From the NCBI GenBank assembly GCA_014879345.1, contig JACSSI010000400.1:1-5343 (forward strand): a stretch of DNA of 5,343 bases, given 5' to 3'. The position numbers were made by a program, and so were the translations under genes. Within the stretch, counting starts at the first letter, position 1. The number at the start of each line of letters is the position of its first letter. This document shows positions 1 to 5,343 of the stretch, one piece after another. This DNA is from Anaerolineae bacterium. Its GTDB lineage: Bacteria > Chloroflexota > Anaerolineae > Promineifilales > Promineifilaceae. The notes beneath the pieces were generated by a model. It was not told where the DNA came from, did no database searches, and saw only the letters and a program-made list of their open reading frames with translations.

Positions 1-133
1 CGTTAGTTATTGCAACGTTTTTGAATGTTAGGCTTATTTTCAATCGTTAATGGTTGATGGATAATGGGGAACGTGAATGATGGGTGGCGAAACGGCCATT
101 TTCCAGCAAATATTATCAAACTAACAAGCGTCT
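1..133. other. Non-coding, AT-richer left flank
   Basis: No convincing gene. The longest ATG-led frame seen here (63-134, plus strand) is 23 codons with no good ribosome site. The stretch is richer in A/T than the genes, with scattered ATGG/AATGG words, and contains one near copy of the AACGGCC..TTCC motif (91-104). No confident promoter was found for either direction. Confidence 0.5.
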
Positions 134-166
134 AGACATCCGAGGTTTTTGAAACCTCGGATGTCT
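134..166 (-). terminator. Perfect 15-bp inverted repeat (hairpin) after the operon
   Basis: Left arm AGACATCCGAGGTTT (134-148), 3-nt spacer (149-151), right arm AAACCTCGGATGTCT (152-166), with no mismatch. The stem starts 12 nt after the stop codon of the membrane ATPase gene, as expected for a transcript 3' end. No T-run follows on either strand, so it is not a classic intrinsic terminator. It may act as an RNA 3'-end protecting stem, a rho-assisted end, or be a copy of a dispersed palindromic repeat. Confidence 0.65.
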
Positions 167-178
167 TCGCTATACGTC

Positions 179-3100
179 TTACAACGCCGGTCTCGTCCGG
201 TCAATCCACAACCGAATCAAATCCACCTTAAACCGGTACATCGGGCTTTTCGCCGACGGCCGTTTTAAAATATCCCGTCCCTCTAAATCCAACAGCGCCT
301 GTGCCCAGTTGTCTTCAGAGTCGTAGCCACGATCTGCCAGGAAAGTGCGCATGTCGTTCACATTGACGGCATCCGCGCCCACCAACAGTTCTGTAATGGC
401 TTGCAGCACCAGCCGTTCCTCCTCAGACGATTCCGACCAGATAAACTTGAAATGCGCTTCGCCGCGCTCCACAATGCGCTCCAGGCCATTGTCCACATCC
501 ATCACCGTCATGTAACTGCGCTGGGACTCGTTGTGCAGCACCACCATTTCATGCAGCACCAACTGCGCAAAATAAGGATGCCCCGCCGTCACCTTGATGA
601 TGCGTTCTTCGGCCAACGGGTCGTATTCCAGATTGTATTCGGCGATGGGATTGCGAATGAGCCGCACCATATCATCCTTGCTGAGGAAGGTGATGGGTTT
701 GTAGGCGGCGATGTTGAACAAAATCGACCAATATTCCGCGCCCAACTCTTCCAACTTATGCGTGCCGGAGAAGACAAAATCGACACGCTCATCATGCTGC
801 ATCAGGTTGCGTAAGAACTGGAAGATTTCAGGCTGTAAACGGCCATCTTCCACCCGTCGCTGCAACTCTTCAAACTCATCAAACAGCAGCAGCAAGTTTT
901 TGCCAGCCAGATGCGGCCGTAAACTGCGCAAAAAGCGAGAGCGAAAGAAAAATTCTGGTTGTTCCTCAAAATCTTCACGGCTGGGCGGATCGATAAAAAT
1001 GCCATGATCTTCCAGGGCAAAAATAATATCGTCGGCGATGGAAAAGAGGAAGTCTGCCTCGCCTCGCGCCGGTTTGCCCTGCATATCAATGAGCACCCCA
1101 AAATGAGACTCATTCATCACCTGTCCCAGGCGGTACAGCACCGATGTTTTGCCCGTGCGCCGCTGCCCGTGCAGGATGATGACATTGTTCTGATGGGTGC
1201 CTAACATGTTTTCTTTGATGAACGCAAACACATCCTCGCGCCCCACAAACACATCATCCGTTTTGAGCGGTGTGCCTGTCACATACGGAATAGGGAAAAT
1301 ACGCTGGAATGGTTTGTCTGGCTCAGAAAACTCGATGACATCGGCAAATTCGAGGGTGCGCTCGGCATCGACGGCATCGTCATACACCACTTCCCAGGCC
1401 ACCCGCAGCCGGCGCATCCCATTTTGTGGCTGGATGCTGAATTGAACTTGCCTCTTCTCGCCCGGCGGCAAAATATCGATCCAGCTTTCGCTGTCTTCGC
1501 GCAAACGGTAGCCTTCGCCGGGCAGCACTTTGAGGTGGACTTTCTGGGCTACGTTTAAGCCTTCGTTGCTGATGCAGTAGACCAGCGGCATTTCTGCCCC
1601 CATCGGACACAGTTTGCTTTTGAGTTCGGCCGTTACATCAGCGCGGCCTTTGAGGCGTTTGATGGCGGTCAGGACGATGCTTTGCCAGTGAGTAAGGGTA
1701 GTTTCAAGGGCGGTAAATTCGGGGGTAACGCTTGTGCTGAGCGGGGTCGAAGTGGCCGTTTCCGGGTCATTAAGATGTTTCTGTACAAACCGCTGCGCAT
1801 CGTTGATCGCAGCCAGCCCATTCTCCAAAAAGATGAGCTTCGTGCCTAAATCATCGACCATTTCTACTTTATGCAACTCTTTCACCACCCGGCCAATCTG
1901 CTGCACACTTTGGATCAGCAAAGGCGGCAAAGAGGTCGTGTGCTGTTCCATCGGTCCATGTAATTTCAAAATATCATCTAACGTTTTTGCCGATAAAATA
2001 TGCGCCAGCGCAGAAAACACCTGCTGAAAATCAAGCGACCAGCGCCAATCTGGCTGAGATTCCAGCACCGTCAGCGTCGCTTGAATCGTCTCCGCCTGCA
2101 CCGCTTCATCCGCCGACGTGCCGAGCGTATGATAGGCTGCCGTTAACTGCGATACGGGCGGCATTTTGCGCCTGGTGCAAACAGCCAGATGAGGCAAAAT
2201 GGCATACGCATTCGCTTCCTGATTAAACAGGCTGTAGACAACGGGCAGCACCTCATTCGGTTCCGGTTGCATACGGCGCCACCATTTGGCCGCCTTGTCA
2301 ACCGGGCGCAGCAAAATGAATGGCAGTGTCAGCCCGTAAGCGAGAAAGTGAAGCATGCCAACGACCAGCGCCGTTATCAAGCCCATAAACATAAACAGCC
2401 AGGGAATAGTCAAAACCCCAAAAATAAGCATACCAGGCTGTTGCAGGAGTTGCATCATACCATCAAACAAACTGGCCGCATCCGCTGTTTCCGCAGGTTG
2501 TGTAAATGTCTGCATCATCAACCAAAAAGGAAATAACCCGGCGTTAAAGTAGAAAACGCGCAATAGGATGGCAAACATCGCTTCAAAAATCAAAACCGAA
2601 GCCAACATGATCCCGTTAAATCGAGACAAAAAACGATAGCGCGGGTTTTTGGTGAGATAAACCACAACTGCGCCAAAAATGAGCAGTCCCAACATCACAA
2701 ACGGCGTCAACACAGACCCCGCATGACGAATCGGGCCAGTTACCACCACGCCGAAGTTGCTATGTTTCAGCACGGCATCCAGTTCAGGCCACTCTGCACC
2801 AAAACTGACATAAAACCAGCTAAAGGCGGCCACCATCGCCATGGCGCCACCCACCAGGCCAACGATTAAGCCAGCTTTTGCCGCCGATTCTTCTCCCTTG
2901 AAATAGCGGCGCGGGCTTTGGCCTGTTTTGACCAGTTCATACAAAGACGGCCGTTCTGGTACAGGTTCATTTCGCCGCCGCCAGCCCATAAAAGCACCCT
3001 CACAACCAGACACAAGCGCCGCTACTATCATCGTGATTTCAAACAGGTAATTCCCTTTTTCAAAAAGCGCCACATACTGCTGCAACACAGAAACAGGCAA

Positions 3101-3472
3101 TGTTTGGGAACTGTGCATTTCCATCAAATAAGTATTGATGGTACCGTAGGCAAACAAGGCATTAATGGGAGAAATGAGCGTGGTATACACCAGCAGTCCC
3201 GCAATCAACCCGGCGATGATACCGGCTTTAGCCCCCAGCTTAACGCCTCTCGCGTCCCCCTTGCCCACTGCAAACAAACCCAGCGTCAGCATCACCGGAA
3301 TGGCAATACCGGCCGATACCATCAGCAAAATGCCATGTACCAGCGGAGTGGGCAAAAATCTACCCCAAGAATGGTCTATTAGCGGCGCGAGCAGGCTGAC
3401 AACCGGATACAAGCCGGCGATACTCAACAACAAACCACCAATCGCGCCCACAATCAAAGCACGACGGATCAT
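179..3472 (-). CDS. Multi-pass membrane protein with Ig-like domain and C-terminal STAND/AAA-like ATPase
   Basis: Complete 1097-residue protein. The ATG start lies inside the stop of the upstream gene (ATGA). Domains in order: residues 1-390 hold 8-10 hydrophobic segments (about 5-31, 44-69, 80-102, 143-164, 198-222, 251-273, 286-307, and 347-388, which could be two). Arg/Lys-rich loops (WRRR 164-167, KNPRYR 275-280, KWWRR 396-400) suggest cytoplasmic sides and a cytoplasmic C-terminus. Residues 405-567 are helical and unrecognised; 568-592 is a Ser/Thr-rich linker; 622-716 is a probable Ig-like beta domain (SNEGLNVAQKVHLKV, ILPPGEKRQVQFSI). IPYVTGTPL then FVGRE (742-746) leads into the ATPase: Walker A GQRRTGKTS (769-777), Walker B LLLFDEFEEL (861-870), sensor-like FVFSGT (899-904), AGHPYF (963-968). 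Residues 1015-1097 look like a winged helix. The ATPase core is most like AAA_16/ATPase_2. No enzymatic effector domain is seen; the whole protein's function is unknown, perhaps membrane-anchored signalling with the co-transcribed kinase. Confidence 0.93.
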   Translation of the reverse strand: MIRRALIVGAIGGLLLSIAGLYPVVSLLAPLIDHSWGRFLPTPLVHGILLMVSAGIAIPVMLTLGLFAVGKGDARGVKLGAKAGIIAGLIAGLLVYTTLISPINALFAYGTINTYLMEMHSSQTLPVSVLQQYVALFEKGNYLFEITMIVAALVSGCEGAFMGWRRRNEPVPERPSLYELVKTGQSPRRYFKGEESAAKAGLIVGLVGGAMAMVAAFSWFYVSFGAEWPELDAVLKHSNFGVVVTGPIRHAGSVLTPFVMLGLLIFGAVVVYLTKNPRYRFLSRFNGIMLASVLIFEAMFAILLRVFYFNAGLFPFWLMMQTFTQPAETADAASLFDGMMQLLQQPGMLIFGVLTIPWLFMFMGLITALVVGMLHFLAYGLTLPFILLRPVDKAAKWWRRMQPEPNEVLPVVYSLFNQEANAYAILPHLAVCTRRKMPPVSQLTAAYHTLGTSADEAVQAETIQATLTVLESQPDWRWSLDFQQVFSALAHILSAKTLDDILKLHGPMEQHTTSLPPLLIQSVQQIGRVVKELHKVEMVDDLGTKLIFLENGLAAINDAQRFVQKHLNDPETATSTPLSTSVTPEFTALETTLTHWQSIVLTAIKRLKGRADVTAELKSKLCPMGAEMPLVYCISNEGLNVAQKVHLKVLPGEGYRLREDSESWIDILPPGEKRQVQFSIQPQNGMRRLRVAWEVVYDDAVDAERTLEFADVIEFSEPDKPFQRIFPIPYVTGTPLKTDDVFVGREDVFAFIKENMLGTHQNNVIILHGQRRTGKTSVLYRLGQVMNESHFGVLIDMQGKPARGEADFLFSIADDIIFALEDHGIFIDPPSREDFEEQPEFFFRSRFLRSLRPHLAGKNLLLLFDEFEELQRRVEDGRLQPEIFQFLRNLMQHDERVDFVFSGTHKLEELGAEYWSILFNIAAYKPITFLSKDDMVRLIRNPIAEYNLEYDPLAEERIIKVTAGHPYFAQLVLHEMVVLHNESQRSYMTVMDVDNGLERIVERGEAHFKFIWSESSEEERLVLQAITELLVGADAVNVNDMRTFLADRGYDSEDNWAQALLDLEGRDILKRPSAKSPMYRFKVDLIRLWIDRTRPAL
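473..1285 (-). other. P-loop ATPase domain (AAA_16/ATPase_2, STAND-like) of the membrane protein
   Basis: Residues about 730-1000. It begins with PYVTGTPLKTDDVFVGRE, a lead-in common to this ATPase group, then VIILHGQRRTGKTS (Walker A), LLLLFDEFEELQRR (Walker B plus acidic residues), FVFSGTHKLEEL (sensor region) and VTAGHPYFAQLVLHEM (lid helix). All nucleotide-binding residues are present, so ATP binding is expected and hydrolysis is likely. It matches the ATPase half of the adjacent kinase protein motif for motif. Confidence 0.88.
1325..1609 (-). other. Probable Ig-like/CARDB-type beta-sandwich domain
   Basis: Residues about 622-716 of the membrane ATPase. Alternating hydrophobic strands, 'ISNEGLNVAQKVHLKVLPGEGY' split as strand-turn-strand, then 'ILPPGEKRQVQFSI' and 'RRLRVAWEVVYDD', follow the usual N-x-G ... 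L-x-PGE ... layout of CARDB/NEW3-like modules. It sits directly before the ATPase lead-in. It is likely a protein-interaction spacer; the fold is inferred from pattern only. Confidence 0.6.
1734..1752. repeat. Dispersed-repeat-like segment GTGCTGAGCGGGGTCGAAG inside coding sequence
   Basis: It lies in the Ser/Thr-rich linker of the membrane ATPase (residues 574-581, TSTPLSTS). The sequence resembles the short 'CTGAGCG..GTCGAAG' repeat that I recall as scattered through many environmental bacterial genomes, including Chloroflexota. Only one copy is in this window, so repeat status rests on recollection rather than on the sequence itself. Confidence 0.4.
2303..3472 (-). other. Multi-pass membrane domain with repeated glycine-rich helices
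   Basis: Residues 1-390 of the downstream protein. Hydrophobic segments alternate with short loops; the longer loops (103-140, 223-250, 308-346) are low in positive charge and probably outside the membrane. Three helices share the pattern [AG][LI]I[VA]G[AL][IV][GA]G, at residues 5-13, 84-92 and 201-209. Each opens a two-helix hairpin whose far end is followed by a positively charged loop. No known transporter or channel family is recognised. The number of helices in 347-388 is uncertain: an even total is needed to keep the ATPase in the cytoplasm. Confidence 0.85.
3469..3472 (-). other. ATGA stop/start overlap between the two genes
   Basis: The TGA of the ATPase-kinase gene (3471-3469) shares two bases with the ATG of the membrane ATPase gene (3472-3470). 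This layout normally gives termination-reinitiation coupling, so the two proteins are probably made in linked amounts from one transcript. Confidence 0.9.
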
Positions 3473-5343
3473 AAATACACCCCGGCAACGGCCGTTAACT
3501 CACCAGCCAATTGTCCCGCAGTTGCATAACGGTCGGATGGCTCTTTTGCCAGCCCTTTGAGCAAAATCGTTTCAAAATTAACGGGCAAATCTGGCACCTT
3601 CATCAGCACAGATGGCGGCGTCGCTTGCATGTGCTGCAACAGCACCGCCACCGGCGTATCGGCCGTGAACGGCAGCTCCCCCGTCAACATCTCATACAGC
3701 ACAATGGCGAGCGCATACACATCTGAAGCAGGCGTGGCGGCCTGGCCTTTCGCCTGTTCCGGCGACATGTAGTCTGGCGTGCCAATCGTGGCGCCTGTGC
3801 CCGTTAGCTGCACGCCTTCCAGCATCCGCGCCACGCCAAAATCGGTGAGAACCCCCGTGAACAGCGCCCCACCCGTCAACTGAGCCAGCCGTGCTTCCTG
3901 ACGCAGCATGATATTGGCTGGTTTCACGTCGCGGTGAACAATGTTGTGGGCGTGGGCATAATCCAACGCCGCCGCCATGTCATTGACAACGCGAATGACA
4001 TCTGGCAGTGGCATCCGGCTGCCATTTTGGTTGAGCGCCATCAGCCGGTCTTTAAGCGTTTCGCCATCAATGTATTCCATCACCATGTAGGAAATATCTT
4101 GTTTGATGCCAAAATCCACCATCTGCACGATGTTTTGGTGACGAAGCTGCGCCACGCCTGCCGCTTCGCGTTGAAAACGATCGACAAAGGTTTGGTCGTC
4201 CGCCAGGTGGTGGGACATGACCTTGATGGCGACGTAGCGGTCTAAAGAAGCTTGATACCCCTGATAAACGACAGCCATGCCACCCCGCCCCACAGGAGAC
4301 AAAACGCGGTAGTTGCCTAGCGTCGTGCCGGTGAGATCGGTGGTATTGCTGCGGCTTTCACCTGTGCCGGAATTGGTCGGCCGTTCGGTGGGGTTGGCTC
4401 GGGCGAGGAATTCTGAAAAAGCACGGGAGAATGGTTGGTAACGGCCGTTTTCCATCTCCACAATCAGCGCCTTCAATTCAAGCTGTCGCAGCTCATCAGG
4501 GCTGGCCGAACCGAGATAGCGCAGCGTTCCCTGCTCTCGCTGTGCCAACTGATCCCAGAGGTAGCGGTAATGATCCTCCGCTTCCGCTTTGTACCGTTTC
4601 TCCACTTTGATCAACAAATCCGCATCAGGAATAGGCTCCTGGCGCATCGTGTAGAGGTAAGATGCAGCGATATTGAGGAAAAAAGGATGAGGGCCGGCCA
4701 ATTCGTGCAAAAAGTCAATTTCTGGCTGAGTAAAGGGCTTTCCCTCCGCTTTTGCCGATAAACCTTGCAATAAACAATTCACTTCGTTGGCTGGCATCAA
4801 ACCAAGTCTTTCCTCAGAGAATATATTGAAGAAAGGAGACGACAGCGTGTCGGCGTGTTGGTATGTCAGGTCGTAGAGGCTTTGTTTGGAGGCGGTGAGA
4901 TAAACCACACCTAGCTCGCCCGCCAGACTGCGCAATTCGCCGTAGAAACTGGCACTAAACGCAGCATTGCTTGCCAAACTCTCAAATTCATCCAGCATCA
5001 TGACAATGGTCAGCCCAGCCCGTTCAATGCGGCGCAATACCCGTCGCACCTGCATGAACCGCACGTCCGGCTGCATGGCTACCCCCTGCACCATCTCGCT
5101 GATCTCATCTAACCCGTGCGGCAGAGAGAGGTCTAGTCGATCCAAAATTTCCGGCCAGAATTCATCGTAGCTGATGTTTGCCATGCCTTCCAGGTCTACG
5201 TAAATAAAGATGTATTGGTCTGGGGCAAAACCATGCTGGCGCAGGCTATCGGGGCAGGCCAATTGGGAAAGGAGCGAGCTTTTTCCCAGTTTCCGCTCCC
5301 CCACGATGGAACGGCTCTGGCGTGTGGCAATAGCGCTATAAAG
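3469..5343 (-). CDS. STAND/AAA-like ATPase fused to C-terminal Ser/Thr protein kinase (5' end outside window)
   Basis: Partial gene; the frame stays open to the window edge. Residues are numbered from the GTG at 5304, which is probably not the start: it lies in the strand before the P-loop, and 13 more in-frame residues (LYSAIATRQSRSI) precede it. ATPase: Walker A GERKLGKSS (2-10), Walker B MMLDEFESL (102-110), a sensor-like strand VVYLTASK (133-140), and GPHPFFLNIAASYLY (204-218), typical of AAA_16/ATPase_2 P-loop proteins. A short winged-helix-like segment (about 255-302) and a polar linker (303-325) follow. Kinase (about 331-605): glycine loop GRGGMAVV, Lys361, helix-C Glu380, HRDVKPAN (Asp459, Asn464), DFG 488-490, SPE 514-516, Asp528, Arg592. 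All catalytic residues are present, so an active RD-type, PknB-like kinase is expected, with Thr501/503/506 as candidate autophosphorylation sites. No membrane segment or PASTA, WD40 or TPR repeat is visible. It overlaps the next gene by 4 bp. Substrate and signal are unknown. Confidence 0.93.
   Translation of the reverse strand, partial: LYSAIATRQSRSIVGERKLGKSSLLSQLACPDSLRQHGFAPDQYIFIYVDLEGMANISYDEFWPEILDRLDLSLPHGLDEISEMVQGVAMQPDVRFMQVRRVLRRIERAGLTIVMMLDEFESLASNAAFSASFYGELRSLAGELGVVYLTASKQSLYDLTYQHADTLSSPFFNIFSEERLGLMPANEVNCLLQGLSAKAEGKPFTQPEIDFLHELAGPHPFFLNIAASYLYTMRQEPIPDADLLIKVEKRYKAEAEDHYRYLWDQLAQREQGTLRYLGSASPDELRQLELKALIVEMENGRYQPFSRAFSEFLARANPTERPTNSGTGESRSNTTDLTGTTLGNYRVLSPVGRGGMAVVYQGYQASLDRYVAIKVMSHHLADDQTFVDRFQREAAGVAQLRHQNIVQMVDFGIKQDISYMVMEYIDGETLKDRLMALNQNGSRMPLPDVIRVVNDMAAALDYAHAHNIVHRDVKPANIMLRQEARLAQLTGGALFTGVLTDFGVARMLEGVQLTGTGATIGTPDYMSPEQAKGQAATPASDVYALAIVLYEMLTGELPFTADTPVAVLLQHMQATPPSVLMKVPDLPVNFETILLKGLAKEPSDRYATAGQLAGELTAVAGVYL
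3478..3483 (-). promoter_or_regulatory. Weak ribosome binding site (GGGGTG) for the membrane ATPase gene
   Basis: Read on the minus strand, GGGGTG ends 5 nt before the ATG at 3472. It matches the anti-Shine-Dalgarno sequence only in part, and it lies inside the last codons of the upstream gene, which fits reinitiation rather than strong independent initiation. Confidence 0.4.
3487..3496. repeat. AACGGCCGTT palindrome, copy 1
   Basis: A perfect 10-bp palindrome within the last codons of the kinase gene, just upstream of the second gene's start. It is one of six exact CGGCCGTT octamers in the window (257, 1627, 2948, 3489, 4378, 4442). Confidence 0.6.
3490..4314 (-). other. Ser/Thr protein kinase domain (PknB-like)
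   Basis: Domain within the ATPase-kinase gene, residues about 331-605 counted from the GTG at 5304. It runs from NYRVLSPVGRGGMAVVY to the DRYATA segment and is complete. Lys361 and Glu380 are 19 residues apart, as in canonical kinases. The catalytic loop HRDVKPAN is intact. The stretch between catalytic-loop Asn464 and DFG Asp488 is 24 residues, where about 13 is usual, so an insert of about 11 residues (around QEARLAQLTGGALF) sits just before the magnesium-binding DFG. The domain ends only about six residues before the stop, so nothing follows the kinase. Confidence 0.93.
4399..5343 (-). other. P-loop ATPase domain (AAA_16/ATPase_2, STAND-like) with winged-helix-like tail
   Basis: N-terminal visible part of the ATPase-kinase. 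The strand RSIVGERKLGKSSLL carries the Walker A motif, LDEFESL is Walker B with a catalytic-type Glu, and GPHPFF marks the helical lid seen in this superfamily. The segment from LRYLGSASPDEL to FSEFLAR resembles the small winged helix that usually follows such ATPases. The conserved lead-in (a VGRE-type motif) would lie about 20-30 residues upstream, outside the window. Family level is clear; the exact Pfam or clade assignment is not certain by eye. Confidence 0.8.
4440..4449. repeat. AACGGCCGTT palindrome, copy 2
   Basis: A perfect palindrome extended as AACGGCCGTTTTCC (4440-4453). It codes for Asn-Gly-Arg in the winged-helix-like part of the kinase protein. Near copies AACGGCCATTTTCC (91-104) and AACGGCCATCTTCC (838-851) lie in the non-coding left end and in the second gene. 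Confidence 0.6.

Noticed and set aside
10..38. Possible plus-strand promoter (TTGCAA, 17 nt, CTTATT)
   Set aside because: The -10 match is poor and no gene follows on the plus strand; AT-rich DNA gives such matches by chance.
63..134. Small plus-strand ORF of 23 codons in the left flank
   Set aside because: No clear ribosome site, no recognisable peptide, and its stop runs into the hairpin; a chance frame is more likely.
401..814. Plus-strand open frame of 137 codons
   Set aside because: Antisense to the well-supported ATPase domain; its His/Gln/Arg-rich, low-complexity translation has no domain pattern.
2918..3382. Plus-strand open frame of 154 codons
   Set aside because: Antisense to the membrane domain; its translation is rich in Arg, His and Gln, as expected from the reverse of hydrophobic codons, and matches nothing.
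5302..5304. GTG as the true start of the ATPase-kinase gene
   Set aside because: It falls inside the beta strand leading to Walker A, and the frame stays open to the window edge with fitting residues (SRSIVGERKLGKSS). The real start must be upstream, outside the window.
179..5343. Known anti-phage system (Avs-type STAND or other listed defence)
   Set aside because: No nuclease, TIR, protease, pore-forming effector or TPR/WD40 sensor array is visible, so naming a defence family would go beyond the evidence.

Overview
The window holds two large genes, both on the minus strand. They are read from the right edge towards the left and overlap by 4 bp (an ATGA stop/start overlap), so they form a tight operon. 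The rest is about 178 bp of non-coding DNA at the left end. Likely source: a bacterium with roughly 50% GC and abundant eukaryote-like (PknB-type) Ser/Thr kinases and STAND/AAA-like ATPases. The kinase style (TIGTPDYMSPEQ activation segment), the 'PYVTG.PL...FVGRE' lead-in to the ATPase and several dispersed short repeats are most reminiscent of Chloroflexota (Anaerolineae/Caldilineae-like). That is an inference from style; no taxonomic marker gene is present.

Layout by transcription: (1) 5343-3469, a 5'-truncated gene for a cytoplasmic two-module protein. An N-terminal P-loop ATPase of the AAA_16/ATPase_2 (STAND-like) kind with a small winged-helix-like tail is fused to a complete C-terminal Ser/Thr protein kinase. 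(2) 3472-179, a complete 1097-residue protein. A multi-pass membrane domain (about 390 residues) is followed by a helical region, a Ser/Thr-rich linker, an Ig-like beta domain, a second AAA_16/ATPase_2-like ATPase and a C-terminal winged-helix-like region. (3) A perfect 15-bp hairpin 12 nt past the last stop, probably marking the transcript 3' end.

How they may work together (inference): both proteins carry the same kind of ATPase (G-x4-GK[ST]; FDEFE/LDEFE Walker B; G-x-P-[FY]-F helix). One is tied to a kinase and the other to the membrane. Translational coupling suggests near-stoichiometric production, fitting a signalling complex in which the membrane protein senses or anchors and the ATPase-kinase relays by phosphorylation. 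No nuclease, protease, TIR, pore-forming toxin or other known effector is visible, so a defence role is possible but unsupported.

At DNA level the window is enriched in CGGCCGTT, including two perfect AACGGCCGTT palindromes. It also has a dispersed-repeat-like segment inside the coding sequence of the linker of gene 2.
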